The translations under genes and the position numbers were made by a program. Shown here piece by piece: positions 46,401 through 55,689 of a DNA stretch of 64,000 nucleotides (the first letter of the stretch is position 1; each line of letters opens with the position of its first letter). The DNA lies in the NCBI RefSeq assembly GCF_030867095.1, contig NC_081836.1, positions 30,826,338-30,890,337 of the forward strand. The letters are read 5' to 3'. Below the pieces are notes generated by a model. The model saw nothing but the letters and a program-made list of their open reading frames with translations, did not search any database and was not told the origin of the DNA. This DNA comes from Alligator mississippiensis. Its lineage: Eukaryota; Chordata; Crocodylia; Alligatoridae.

Positions 46401-48793
46401 TCAGATCCTCTTCCTCAACACCTGAGCAACATACACTGAATTTCTTGACAAACTCCAGTAAACGGGGCATGGAAAATGCTTGGCAGGGGGGAGGGAAATA
46501 CTGCACAATTCCGGAATGGTACGAAAACAAAACAGGCTGCAGTAAAAGGTGACATTAGTGTAATCTATTATATTCATAGCTGTCCCTGCCATACAAATGT
46601 ATAGTTATTAGTGGCATAAAGACAGTACCACAAGACAGATGAAAATCAGATGACAAATTGGTTAATTCCCCTTCAGTAATATATAAAACTTTTACCATAC
46701 TCCCCCAGTTAAGTAATAAATATGAAATCCCTCCTCCAGTTCAAGAGCTGAACTTTAAACACTGGAACCTTAGCATCAAAAGACTATGATCAAAATTTAC
46801 CTGTGGCTGTACAGTTATAGGTCTATTACAGTTGCTGGTGTTAGTCAAAATCTTGTAACTACTGTTTCAATACAGATTCAATGGCCACTTAGATGTATCA
46901 AGACTTGTACTGACCCAGTTATAGCCAGTCCTGCTCCCTTTTGCTCATGTGACAAGTTCTATTGCAGTCAGAGGGACCGCTAACACAGAACAAGCACATA
47001 GAAATCTGGTCCCTTGTTACCAGCAGACTTGAATGGGAAGAGGGACAGCAGTGGGACATACTGGTAGTGAATACAACTGTAGTAAAACTCAGTAGGAAAG
47101 GGGAACAGATGTCCTGAAATGTTTCAATCCGCTGCCACTGTGAACTGCAAATTCTCTTTATTGGAAATTGTTCTGTGAAAAAGTTACTTTACTGCAAATG
47201 GGTCAACTTATATTGATATAGATTTCTGAACAGTAATGATATTACATGACATATATTACAGACTATTCTAGAAGAATAATTGGTGGTGTGTACTGTCTGC
47301 TATACTCGGACGCCTTTAATTTTGTGCTAATAAACTTGTAATAGGAGTTGCAAACCATTCTGAACATACTGCAAATATTCTATGGTGGATTGATTTAATT
47401 TCAGAAAAAAACCCCAAAAAACCAAAAAAACCCTTTGCTCTAATAGCAGACACCATGAACAGATGAATTCAACTATGAAGCACATAGGCAGACAAGGTTC
47501 CTTGGGTGAATTTGATATCTTTTATTAGACCAACAGTCATTTTAGTAAACAAAACAGAATCCTCCAAATGAACACTACCTGGAATTAGCTTGTAAACAGA
47601 GTGATTTTGCTGTTGAATCATTGCAGTCAACAACCATTACCTTTACTATCTGGGGCTTGAAGTGTGCTATATAAGGTTTGATAATCACCTACTATAATTT
47701 GACTATGTTGAAGTTAGCAATGTGACTGCTGATTGTACATCAGTTGAGAATCTGGCCCACAGATTTGCTGAACAAATCTCAAGGCTGCCAAACATCAGAA
47801 GTGGAAAGGAAAATTCTTCAGATGCATTCATAGTGTTGTTGGTTTGTTTTTTTCCTTTTCCTTCATTTAGATGATAGATGGCAGAACAACATGAATCCTA
47901 TGTTTGGCCTCTCTGGGTTTTCTATGAGGATACTGGTCTTGATTTATCCTTTTTTTCTTCCCCCCCCCCTTCCTTCTTGGCATCTACAAATCAAGGTGAG
48001 GAAAACATGAACGTGCCTTGATGAATTTTCACTTCAAGTTTTAATACCCGCTGTGGCAACCTCCAGGACTCGTTGGCCGCATATTCATTTTAAAGATGGC
48101 TTCATGCTATAAACTCTGGTCAGACACGTCTCCCTACCCCCAGGCTGTGAGCAGGCTCATCTCTAGTTCGGCTCGTTTGCTACGGCACGATTTACATCTC
48201 GGACCCGGCAGCGATGTCCTGACAAAGCCAACGAGGGGCTCCAGGCCTGCGCTCTGCTGCGAGGCGCAGCCCCCACGGCTGCGGGCGCCAGCGCGAGGCA
48301 GCGCGGCTCGCCCCCACCCACCGCCCGCCATCTCTCTTGTGAGACCAGCTCAAACTCCCGGGCGCCGCCGCTGTCCGTATCACCGCTGTTTCTAACGGGG
48401 GGAGGGGACTGCAAAGTTTGTCAGCGGTTTTTAAAAGGCAGCTTTTCTCGCAGGGGAAGGCCTCATAAGTAATTGTAAAAGGGGCCCGAGGGTTTGCGAA
48501 GAGCCGCGGCCGAGGGGAGGGGCTGGGCTGCCCGGCCCGGCCCGGCCCGGCCCGGCCCAAACCCCCGCCCCCGCGAGGTGCGGCCGGGCCCGGGCTCCAG
48601 GCTCGCTCCTGGCCGCCGGGCCCGGCCGCACGGAGGGACCCGCCACCGGCCTCGCCCCAGCGCGTCCCCGCCCAGTTGCCGCCGGCCCGCTCGCACTCAC
48701 CGCCCAGGGCAGGGAGCCGAGCGGCCTGGCGGCCAGGAAGCGCGCCTGGAAGCGGAGCGCCAGCGCCCGGCCGTCCTGCCTCACCGGCTCCAT
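37399..48793 (-). CDS. EEF2KMT: EEF2KMT (FAM86A), eEF2-lysine N-methyltransferase, complete coding sequence
   Basis: EEF2KMT is a family-16 seven-beta-strand, SAM-dependent methyltransferase that trimethylates a lysine of elongation factor 2 in the cytosol. Eight exons splice into 1029 nt (342 residues plus stop): 48793-48701, 46363-46304, 42360-42280, 42002-41901, 41713-41580, 40082-39775, 38355-38206 and 37499-37399. All introns are GT-AG and all phases agree. The protein aligns, by recall, to human FAM86A/EEF2KMT (330 residues) along its whole length. Visible motifs are the N-terminal family segment ending LGSLPWA, the SAM motif I VLELGSGIGLTG, the acidic ribose-binding region YIFSDYH, PKVAVAELDW, the post-motif PDVVIAADVVYDPE, and C-terminal NLFPYDTH. 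Relative to human it has about 13 extra residues between LNG and ELDW. The ATG sits in a good Kozak context (GCCATGG) inside a CpG island. Confidence 0.95.
38206..38355 (-). CDS. EEF2KMT: EEF2KMT coding exon 7
   Basis: The acceptor is ttgtgtag, after a pyrimidine-rich run, and the donor is gtaggt. The exon encodes DVVYDPEVTLSLIGVLQKLS through YHLFQTEL. Human has DVLYCPEAIMSLVGVLRRLA at the start. The motif keeps Asp-x-x-Tyr while the following Cys is Asp here. Confidence 0.94.
38356..39774 (-). other. EEF2KMT: EEF2KMT intron 6
   Basis: Intron between exons 6 and 7. No repeat family recognised. ORFs here have no support. Confidence 0.7.
39775..40082 (-). CDS. EEF2KMT: EEF2KMT coding exon 6 (SAM-binding core)
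   Basis: The acceptor is accttcag and the donor is gtacaa. The exon encodes SAM motif I (TVLELGSGIGLTG), YIFSDYHQCVLEQLKENIY, AELDW and PDVVIAA. Between LNGF and ELDW it carries a longer linker than human (about 36 against 23 residues after LNG), rich in polar residues, which could be a surface loop of the Rossmann core. Confidence 0.95.
40560..41005 (+). mobile_element. Old CR1-type 3' end in EEF2KMT intron 5
   Basis: Landmarks from old amniote CR1 3' ends are present in order: gggttgggaagaaactttcc, ccaggtcagattggcagag, tcttctgcagcatgaactatgggtcgctc, and finally ggtcagactagactatctaa, ttctggccttaaactcaatg and the aa. It is well diverged and non-coding. Confidence 0.7.
41130..41325 (+). repeat. 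L3/CORE-SINE-like remnant
   Basis: agcaagtctttttcttttctatgtgcctcagctaaaccatcagcaaaac and gaagtgctctaagatgttcagatgaaag follow the order of old L3/SINE 3' sequences ('tgtgcctcagtttccccatctgtaaaat', 'gctttgagatcctcagatgaaag'). Identification is from memory. Confidence 0.5.
41580..41713 (-). CDS. EEF2KMT: EEF2KMT coding exon 5
   Basis: The acceptor is ccctttcag and the donor is gtaatg. It encodes 44 codons including TLSETVAIISQGTTGLVTWD and AALYLAEWAIEN, plus two bases that make Arg with exon 6. This is the helix preceding SAM motif I. Confidence 0.94.
41901..42002 (-). CDS. EEF2KMT: EEF2KMT coding exon 4
   Basis: The acceptor is ttcacacag and the donor is gtaaaa. It encodes 34 residues including EPLDELYEALADTL and ending in SYLL, matching human EPLDELYEALAETL and SYLL. 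The exon is 102 nt, phase 0 at both ends. Confidence 0.93.
42280..42360 (-). CDS. EEF2KMT: EEF2KMT coding exon 3
   Basis: The acceptor is tcatttcag and the donor is gtagtc. It encodes 27 residues, TILHPLSMKYPPSVKYRRCF then LAELIKK. This corresponds to human TVKHPVCVKHPPSVKYARCF and following. The exon is 81 nt, phase 0 at both ends. Confidence 0.93.
43230..45967 (+). mobile_element. CR1 LINE, 5'-truncated in endonuclease domain, split by a nested MITE
   Basis: The copy sits in EEF2KMT intron 2, antisense to the gene. It starts in the endonuclease domain (DVKVGVCYRG, HPDICW), runs through the linker (NKKGFYKYVSKK, EDAERAEVFNASF), RT palm (NSQHGFTNSKSCLSNLFAF) and C-terminal part, and ends with the CR1 3' sequence. 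There are many stops and frameshifts. The continuity between ggaaaagggcaaatatag (about 44350-44367) and tgctcatctctaagaag (44630 on) is broken by a palindromic MITE. Confidence 0.9.
44368..44626. mobile_element. Palindromic MITE, copy 3, nested in CR1
   Basis: The roughly 259-bp insert interrupts the CR1 reading 'ggcaaatatag / tgcccatc'. Its centre aaagctcatcgaaccagctttaaa and the arm that reads, on the - strand, aatcaagtctgctggggtgtgc match copies 1 and 4. The flanks atatag/ccatag suggest a short target duplication of uncertain length. Confidence 0.75.
46012..46215 (-). mobile_element. CR1 LINE, short 3' end
   Basis: This is the CR1 3' UTR and last coding bases on the - strand (CWNRLPKEVVESPFLEVFKA, then the 3' tail reversed as taggtcacttccaaccctaa). 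It lies only about 90 bp from EEF2KMT exon 2. Confidence 0.85.
46304..46363 (-). CDS. EEF2KMT: EEF2KMT coding exon 2
   Basis: The acceptor is gtttag and the donor is gtaaaa on the - strand. It encodes DLEQKLKNSDSLFLLDILQK, matching human SLEAKLRDSSDSELLRDILHK. The exon is 60 nt, phase 0 at both ends. Confidence 0.92.
46364..48149 (-). other. EEF2KMT: EEF2KMT intron 1 (3' part)
   Basis: AT-rich intron with the Penelope tail fragment at 47483-47537 and short homopolymers. No other feature recognised. Confidence 0.6.
47483..47537 (-). mobile_element. Penelope-like element 3' tail, solo fragment
   Basis: Its reverse complement (ttggtctaataaaagatatc through cttgtctgcctatgt) is nearly identical to 26287-26338 of the PLE. 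No coding part accompanies it. It lies in EEF2KMT intron 1. Confidence 0.8.
48530..48557. repeat. (GGCCC)n pentanucleotide run in EEF2KMT intron 1
   Basis: At least five tandem copies of the five-base unit lie just inside intron 1. A shorter run of the complementary type is at 48854-48877, about 60 nt upstream of the ATG. GG/CC doublets at regular spacing could form G-rich secondary structure. Confidence 0.8.
48701..48793 (-). CDS. EEF2KMT: EEF2KMT coding exon 1 (start codon)
   Basis: The exon encodes 31 residues, beginning MEPVRQDGRALALRFQARFL and ending SLPWA, followed by a strong gtgagt donor. Human FAM86A has the same FERRFLAVRTLRSFPW pattern. The phase is 0 at its end. Confidence 0.93.
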
Positions 48794-49394
48794 GGCGACC
48801 GCAGGCCGCGTCCCCGCGCTCGCGTGATCCCCGCGGCCGAGCGAGGCGCTGCGGGGCCGGGCCGGGCCGGGCCGGGCAGACACGCCCCGTGGGGGCCGGC
48901 CGCCCGCGGGGGGGCGCGGGGCTGCGAGTGCCCTCGCCCCGGGGCCTGGCCCGCGTGCCAGCACGTGGCATTGCAGTCCCCTGTCGCCAGCATGTGGCCT
49001 GGCACTTTGCTTCCCACACCCTGCAGAGGGCTGGCACCCCGCCACGGCACCTGGCACGGCTCATTCAGCCCCTGCCCCATGGCCGCGCCATCTACGCGCC
49101 TGCACTTGTGTTTGGTGCCTGTTGTCCGGTCTGTCTGCCCTTAATGCCCTGCCGCGCGCGACCTGGTCTCCTCTCCGCTACCCGTGGAGCGACACGGGAG
49201 GGATGATGAGGGCCATGAAGGCTGCTGTTGTGCCGTGGGGGTAGGGAGCGCTCGGGAAACGTGGAGGAGAGCACCTCGGTCCTGAAGCTGGGCGTGCAAA
49301 GCCTGCTGCTGCCGCAAACACCAGTTACAGAGAAGTAGGGTCTGAAGGTTATTCAGGGTGGAAAAAAGTGAAGGAGAAACGTAGACTAGAGAAC

Positions 49395-49485
49395 CTCCGA
49401 TTAAGTCTTTCCTGCCCAGAGCAGCGGGGCTGGACCTGATGATCTCACAAGGTCCCTTCCAGCCCTGAACTGTGAATCCGAATCC
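49395..49485 (+). mobile_element. CR1 LINE, very short 3' tail
   Basis: tctttcctgcccagagcagcggggctggacctgatgatctcacaaggtcccttccagccctg is the CR1 3' UTR pattern, degenerate at its end. It lies immediately upstream of the EEF2KMT CpG island. Confidence 0.7.
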
Positions 49486-49499
49486 TGCCATGTGCAGCA

Positions 49500-51359
49500 C
49501 AGACCTACAGAGAAAGGGCCCTGCTCTGAATTTGGGTTTTGCATGATATTCTGTAGTAACATACCCCAGATATTTTGGGAAAGTGCTTGGGGGCTCAGTC
49601 ATGACAGAGATGACTTGGGGAGAGTCACCTCTACATTTTTAGGTCAGGGCACAACCTGTGCCTGAGAAGCAGCTGATCAAAGTCCACTGCGTTGAATCAG
49701 GTTTTAAGAAAGAATTTCCACTCTCAGGCAGTAAGAATTAATGCAGGGTTCACTCTCATTGATGCTTTCGTGGGTTACCAATATCAGTCTAGAGTGCTAA
49801 ACAGAAAGAAGTCTAAAGCATTTAATTTACTTTTCAACATGCTCTTGCTTTTTTTCATTCTTCCTGGGCAATAAAAAGTCTGATCAATTGAATTCTGTGC
49901 AAATCAGTTTCTAATCAGTTTTGGTTTTGGGTCTTTTAATCTTAGTATGATATTGTGGTATCTTTGCAAACAGATACTGTTGTTCTAAAGGTGCAAACCA
50001 TTTCCGTAGAAAGTCCTCAGATTGCTGAAGCACTTATTGATATATTTTAGAGAAAGAGGGGCCCAAGTGACATGTTTACAGAATTACGTAATACTACTAT
50101 ATGCCATGTAATGGAGCTTTAGAGGAGTAGAAGGGGAAGCAAATCGGATTCAGGGAAAGGAGGAAAAAAGGTGGCATCTGTAATAAGATGCAGTTGTTGT
50201 TACAGAAAGAGCTATTGTCCCAAGTAGCTGTGTGCACCAATGGGTGAAAGAAGAAGAAGGTGCAGCTATTAATACACACCATAAATTCTTCTTCCTTTCA
50301 GATATGTCATCTATGTTTTTTTCTTTCCTTATCTAACTCCCTTGTGTAGCCTCATCCTTAATTCTCTACATTTGTTTCAGCCTCTCGCCCTGCTCCATTC
50401 TTCTAAATTTTGATCTCCATTCATTACCTTTCCCACTTGCTCATTGTTAAGCTTTGATCATTAGTACAATATCTGATTCCTAAAGATGGAAAATGGCATT
50501 TTAGTACTGAGCACTGCTATCTGTTGAATAGATGCTCAAAGGCAGTGCCATGTGTCATGCCCAAGCTTTATGTTAAAACTGCCGTTTGGGTTGAATTTCA
50601 AATTTTCGATATGTTTTGGATGATCAGATAGGAATGTTTTGGGCTTCTTATATTGGGGGAAATTTTCAAGGGAGTAAAGACAGCTGGATTTGTGGAGTAA
50701 ACAATATGATGTGGGATTACTCAGTGACCACATCTCTGTATAGTTCAAATTGCCATTAGTTTCATCATTCTAACGCACGTACAATTTCCACAAAGGTCTA
50801 ATCCCGCAAACACTTTGTACATACATTTTTGTGTGTGACAAATCTATTCCTATTAAAGTCAGTAGGAGCCCTCCCATTGTTAACGTTAGTAATTTTCAGT
50901 TTTTCAAAGCAGCTTTTTAGTGATACTGAATATCTGTATTCACACTTCGTTCTTTCGTCCTCATACATACCAACCTATGTCCATCTTACTGACTTCTTTA
51001 ATCAGCTTAATACACTTTAAATAATTTTAGATATACATGTCATTCTTACACTCAGACACCACTCCACTGAAATAATTTGCCACATTTCTCATATCTTTAA
51101 TGATAATAAAAGTATGGATTTACAGAAATGGGGAAATATACAATAGCCTAGTAAATAAAAGACCATGTGCCAAAAAGAGATATAGAAAAAATAGCTGTCA
51201 TTAAATATTTATCATAGGCTGATAAATCTTTCCCCATTATTTTCATTTTTCATTCCATATAAATTATTTGAAGTAGACATGAGATGAATACATGATCTTA
51301 TAGCCAAGGAACAAGACTGAGCGTTGTGCTTTGCCTACCATTCTTGTCTCTTTCACCCA
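49500..51359. other. Intergenic DNA without recognised gene
   Basis: AT-rich. None of the small open frames has family or splice support. Confidence 0.45.
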
Positions 51360-51805
51360 GCATATCACTTACTGTTTCTAAGAGTCTATTCTCTCATCTG
51401 TAAAATGAAAATACTGTTCTATTCAGACTCTGGTACCATCCTCATTCCTGTAAAATCTGAATAATTTCAGTAGTGTGTTAAGCAACATAACTAACATCTG
51501 TTCACAGATTGTTCACTCTTTACTGCATCCTTTTCCTAGGAGGATTATTGTGTGTGTAGTGAGGTGTTTGAAACGGTGAATTTTATATACATGTACATAG
51601 TCTGTATTAGCAATACTTTCAAGCCAATAAATCATGTCTCACTGTTTTCTTGTACTCCACTGTCTACTTGTATATAGGTGTTGTCTTTTTTGGTAAGCTC
51701 CTGTGTACCGAGGCCATCTTTTACCTGTGGTCACATACAGCACCTAGCACAGTTGGGGCCCGGTCAGTGACTAGGATTCCTAGGCACTACTGCAATGAAA
51801 ATAGA
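51360..51805 (+). repeat. Old L3/CR1-like 3' region
   Basis: ctcatctgtaaaatgaaaatac (51393 on) and, further on, tcacatacagcacctagcacagttggggccc followed by gactaggattcctaggcactactgcaatg resemble old amniote LINE/SINE 3' ends. The identification is from memory and the middle part is unassigned. Confidence 0.5.
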
Positions 51806-52200
51806 TAATATTACGAAACCTACAAATGAAGAAACTGGATCCCAGTGCTACGCATATGTATAAGTATGTAATTTTATTTACATGAATAGTCTTATTGAAA
51901 AGATGAATGTGGAATTTTGTCCTGAGTGCTGGAGTAATGGCTAGGAGCCTTGGTGTTAGATCAGGGCCTGATTATGCTAGATATTACAAAACACAAAAAA
52001 GCCTTGAACTATGCTGTTCGCTTTTGATTGGGTGACGTGCATAGGCCATCTCCTACAACATTCTACACTAGCGGTGTTTGGTTACTTGTCTGAAAATTGT
52101 ATTAGGCAATCAAGCAAATAATATCAGCAAAAAATCTAGGTTTTATAGTCTCCTTATTCTTTAACAACACACTTTTTTTCCTAGCCAATGGGAAGATAAG

Positions 52201-52330
52201 TTGAAATCATTTGGCTGATGGGAATTCATTCCCAACTCCTGCTCCCAGAGAGATACCAAATAAAAATGGTTGTGCTATGTATGGAGCAGAAGAAGTTAGG
52301 AATGAATTCCTATCAGCCAAAGGATTTCAA
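52201..52330. mobile_element. Hairpin element with ~45-bp arms
   Basis: The left arm 52201-52245 (ttgaaatcatttggctgatg, ggaattcattcccaactcct, gctcc) is matched by the reverse complement at 52282-52330 with a few mismatches and a small insertion. A spacer of about 36 nt lies between. It is a foldback MITE of unknown family and appears related to no other repeat in this window. Confidence 0.75.
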
Positions 52331-52334
52331 TTTG

Positions 52335-53373
52335 CACAGAACCTCCTTCCCAGGTTATAAAAGAGTCACTTTTGGGCCATTAATTTTTTTAAACATCATC
52401 AATTTGTGGATTTTTTTTAAAGGAAAATAAAAGATACATTTTTAAAGCTCCATCAGCTTTGTTGAATGTTCACATCTAAAATGTGATTGTTTTAATTTTT
52501 CATTTGAAGGGGAATGAGGGTATCATTTGAGAGCCATGTATTGCTGTAGAGAGCTCTTGTGCTTTTGATAATTTGTTTTATTCTCTGACATGGTATCAAA
52601 TTCATCTCTCGGCTGTATAATATTATTTAGTAGAGAGAGAGGTAAGATTTCTTTCTTTATAAAGGTAATATTATGCTAGAATGTAATTTTTAGGAATGGG
52701 CTCAGAGTTTACATTGCTGGACTAACCTTGCAATGAAATGAGATCTTCCTTGTTTCCAGTGTGTATAAAGATATTATTACGCTGGAGCCATTGGTGCCTG
52801 GCATTTTATTAGCTTTCTGTTATTTCATAGTGTTTTTAATTCCCTCTACAGAAATGAGTTATTCTAAGCTTACCTCAGGGTCCTTCTAATGCAAACAAAT
52901 GAGTCTTTTAAGTAATCATCAATTTGCTCTTGACTAGCCAGTGGAGAGGAATAAAGTTTAGAAGGCAATCAAAGCAAAGCCTCTGTGACAGAAAGACTAG
53001 AATTGCCCCAGCTTGTAAAGTATATGCAGAAAGTTTTATTTCTTTTGTTTCTTCCCATTTCTTTTTAACTACAGTATTGCCAGCTGCAATCACTCAGAAG
53101 TCATGAGTCAGGCCTCAAAAAACCATGGGATGGATATAAAAAACAAGGAGATATTGTTCTTTAAGTAGTAATTATTTGGATGTGTCATTTGCCTTCTGGT
53201 TTCTGAACCTTCAGGGTATAGAGGTCACATTTTAAAACTTGTCTCTGCGAGAATAATGGCTAGACAGAATCCATTTTACCCCCCACCTCACCCCGCCTTA
53301 AATGAAAACTGAGATTCTCATACAATCTCTGAACTCCAGAAACTCGGGATGCAAGGAAATTACCAAACACCAT
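52335..53373. other. Intergenic DNA without recognised gene
   Basis: Nothing recognised. Confidence 0.45.
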
Positions 53374-53459
53374 TATAGATTCATAGATGTTAGGGTCGGA
53401 AGGGACCTCAATAGATCATCGAGTCCGACGCCCTGCATAGGCAGGAAAGAGTGCTGGGT

Positions 53460-55568
53460 CTAGATGACCCCAGCTAGATTCTCATCTAACCTCCTCTTGA
53501 AGACCCCCAGGGTAGGGGAGAGCACCACCTCCCTTGGGAGCCCGTTCCAGACCTTGGCCACTCGAACTGTGAAGAAGTTCTTCCTAATGTCCAGTCTAAA
53601 TCTGCTCTCTGCTAGCTTGTGGCCATTGTTTCTTGTAACCCCTGGGGGCGCCTTGGTAAATAAATACTCACCAATTCCCTTCTGTGCCCCCGTGATGAAC
53701 TTAAAGGCAGCCACAAGGTCGCCTCTCAACCTTCTCTTGCGGAGGCTGAAAAGGTCCAGTTTCTCTAGTCTCTCCTCGTAGGGCTTGGTCTGCAGGCCCT
53801 TGACCATATGAGTTGCCCTTCTCTGGACCCTCTCCAGGTTATCCGCATCCTTCTTGAAGTGTGGCGCCCAGAATTGCACGCAGTACTCCAACTGCGGTCT
53901 GACCAGCGCCCTATAGAGGGGAAGTATCACCTCCTTGGACCTATTCGTCATGCATCTGCTGATGCACGATAAAGTGCCACTGGCTTTTCTGATGGCTTCG
54001 TCACATTGCCGGCTCATGTTCATCTTGGAGTCCACTAGGACTCCAAGATCCCTTTCCACCTCTGTGCCACCCAGCAGGTCATTCCCTAGGCTGTAGGTGT
54101 GCTGGACATTTTTCATCCCTAGGTGCAGCACTTTGCATTTCTCCTTGTTGAAGTGCATCCTGTTGTTTTCTGCCCACTTGTCCAACCTATCCAGGTCCGC
54201 CTGCAGCTGTTCCCTGCCCTCCAGCGTGTCCACTTCTCCCCATAGCTTTGTGTCATCTGCAAACTTGGACAGAGTACATTTGACTTCCTCGTCCAAGTCA
54301 CTGATGAAGACATTAAAGAGTATCGGTCCAAGGACCGAGCCCTGCGGGACCCCACTGCCCACACCCTTCCAGGTCAAGACTGACCCATCCACCACGACTC
54401 TCTGGGTGTGACCCTCTAGCCAATTCGCCACCCACCGGACTGTGTAGTCATCCACATCACAGCCTCTTAACTTGTTCACCAGTATGGGGTGGGATACCGT
54501 ATCGAAGGCCTTCCTGAAGTCTAAGTATACGACATCCACCCCTCCTCCTGTGTCCAGGCGTTTCGTAACCTGGTCATAGAAAGAGACTAGATTGGTCAGG
54601 CACGATCTGCCTGCTATGAACCCGTGCTGGTTTCCCCTCAGCATAATTTGCCCTGCCAGGCTCTCACAAATGTGAGCCTTGATAATTTTTTCAAAGACTT
54701 TACCAAGGATGGAGGTGAGACTGACTAGCCTATAGTTGCCCAGGTCCTCCTTCCTCCCCTTTTTGAAAATGGGGACCACGTTAGCCCTTTTCCAGTCCTC
54801 TGGGACTTGGCCCGTGTGCCACGAGCGTTCGAATATTCCCGCCAGTGGCTCTGCAATGATGTCGGCCAGTGCCTTCAGCACCCTCGGATGGAGCTCATCC
54901 GGGCCTGCCGACTTAAAGGCATCTAGTTCTTCCAAGTGACTCTGCACCACCTCAGGATCTACGTATGGAAGTCTGGCGCCTTGCTGCTGCCTCTCTACAA
55001 CCCCAGTGAGAGACTTGTTGTGCCCCTCGCTTAGGAACACTGAGGCAAAGAACTCGTTGAGGAGTTCAGCCTTGTCTCCCCTGTCTGTCACCAATTGTTT
55101 CTGCCCATTTAGCAGGGGTCCTATTCCTCCCTGGGCCTTCCTTTTACTTCCAATATATCTAAAAAACAATTTCTTGTTGTCTTTTACTTGGGTTGCCATC
55201 CTCAGCTCCATGGTAGCTTTGGCCCGTCTAACTGCCTCCCTACAAGCACGAGCAGAGGAGGTATATTCATCTTTAGTGATCTCACCTTGTTTCCACTTTT
55301 TATGTGCTCCCCTTTTGGCCCTTAGGCTGCCCTGGATTTCTCTGGTCAGCCAGGGAAGCCTCCTGGCCCCTTTCCCTCTTTTGCCTCGCTCGGGGATCGT
55401 CTTGCTTTGTGCCCGAAGGATCGTTTCCTTAAGGCACAGCCACCCTTCTTGGGCTCCCATCCCTTCAAAACTCCTACTCAGCAGTGCATCCTTGACTAAT
55501 CGCCTGAGTTCATTGAGATCAGCTTTCCTAAAGTCTAGCACCTTCACCCTACTAGTTACCTTACCCAC
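53460..55568 (-). CDS. CR1 reverse transcriptase, 702-codon open frame
   Basis: This is the reverse transcriptase of a non-LTR retrotransposon, which would prime synthesis at the nicked target together with the endonuclease encoded just upstream. The frame has no stop from 55568 to the TAG at 53460. In order it shows the linker (DFRKADLNELRRLV), RT finger motifs (FKSAGPDELHPRVL, GRKEDLGNYRLVSLTS, QHGFIAGRSCLTNL), palm motifs (VVYLDFRKAFDTVSH, VPQGSVLGPILFN) and the catalytic FADD box near residue 436 (54250-54264), then the C-terminal domain (HLGMKN, LEYCVQFWAPHF, NGLPREVVLSPTLGVF). The first codon is GTG, immediately after an in-frame TGA, so this is the downstream part of ORF2, not a separate gene with its own ATG. 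Confidence 0.88.
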   Translation of the reverse strand: MGKVTSRVKVLDFRKADLNELRRLVKDALLSRSFEGMGAQEGWLCLKETILRAQSKTIPERGKRGKGARRLPWLTREIQGSLRAKRGAHKKWKQGEITKDEYTSSARACREAVRRAKATMELRMATQVKDNKKLFFRYIGSKRKAQGGIGPLLNGQKQLVTDRGDKAELLNEFFASVFLSEGHNKSLTGVVERQQQGARLPYVDPEVVQSHLEELDAFKSAGPDELHPRVLKALADIIAEPLAGIFERSWHTGQVPEDWKRANVVPIFKKGRKEDLGNYRLVSLTSILGKVFEKIIKAHICESLAGQIMLRGNQHGFIAGRSCLTNLVSFYDQVTKRLDTGGGVDVVYLDFRKAFDTVSHPILVNKLRGCDVDDYTVRWVANWLEGHTQRVVVDGSVLTWKGVGSGVPQGSVLGPILFNVFISDLDEEVKCTLSKFADDTKLWGEVDTLEGREQLQADLDRLDKWAENNRMHFNKEKCKVLHLGMKNVQHTYSLGNDLLGGTEVERDLGVLVDSKMNMSRQCDEAIRKASGTLSCISRCMTNRSKEVILPLYRALVRPQLEYCVQFWAPHFKKDADNLERVQRRATHMVKGLQTKPYEERLEKLDLFSLRKRRLRGDLVAAFKFITGAQKGIGEYLFTKAPPGVTRNNGHKLAESRFRLDIRKNFFTVRVAKVWNGLPREVVLSPTLGVFKRRLDENLAGVI

Positions 55569-55689
55569 TCAACGTCTTATGTTGAATTCTATTATTAGGT
55601 GATCACTGTCCCCCAAATGGCTACCGATCTGGAGGTCCCCTATCATGTCATCCCCTGTTGCCAATACCAGATCCAGTATGGCATTCCCC

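Larger units (their letters stand above)
48150..49210. promoter_or_regulatory. EEF2KMT: CpG island, EEF2KMT promoter
   Basis: About 1 kb of very GC- and CpG-rich DNA stands out sharply from the AT-rich surroundings. It covers EEF2KMT exon 1, the start of intron 1 and the upstream flank. No TATA box is evident, consistent with a housekeeping TATA-less promoter. Pentanucleotide GGCCC/GGGCC runs lie in it at about 48530-48557 and 48854-48877. Long open frames in the island (for example 48192-49064 on the - strand) follow from its composition. Confidence 0.8.

Noticed and set aside
48192..49064. A 290-codon open frame on the - strand across the CpG island
   Set aside because: It is open because the island has few stops. 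Only the 31 codons at 48793-48701, in another start context, match EEF2KMT and end at a consensus donor.
49000..49600. A gene diverging rightward from the EEF2KMT CpG island
   Set aside because: No exon with recognisable coding similarity or plausible start and donor was found to the right, and the first identifiable feature is a CR1 tail at 49395-49485.
55568..55571. Independent start codon for the 702-codon CR1 frame
   Set aside because: The first codon is GTG right after an in-frame TGA. By family knowledge RT and endonuclease are one ORF, so this is a break point and not a gene start.
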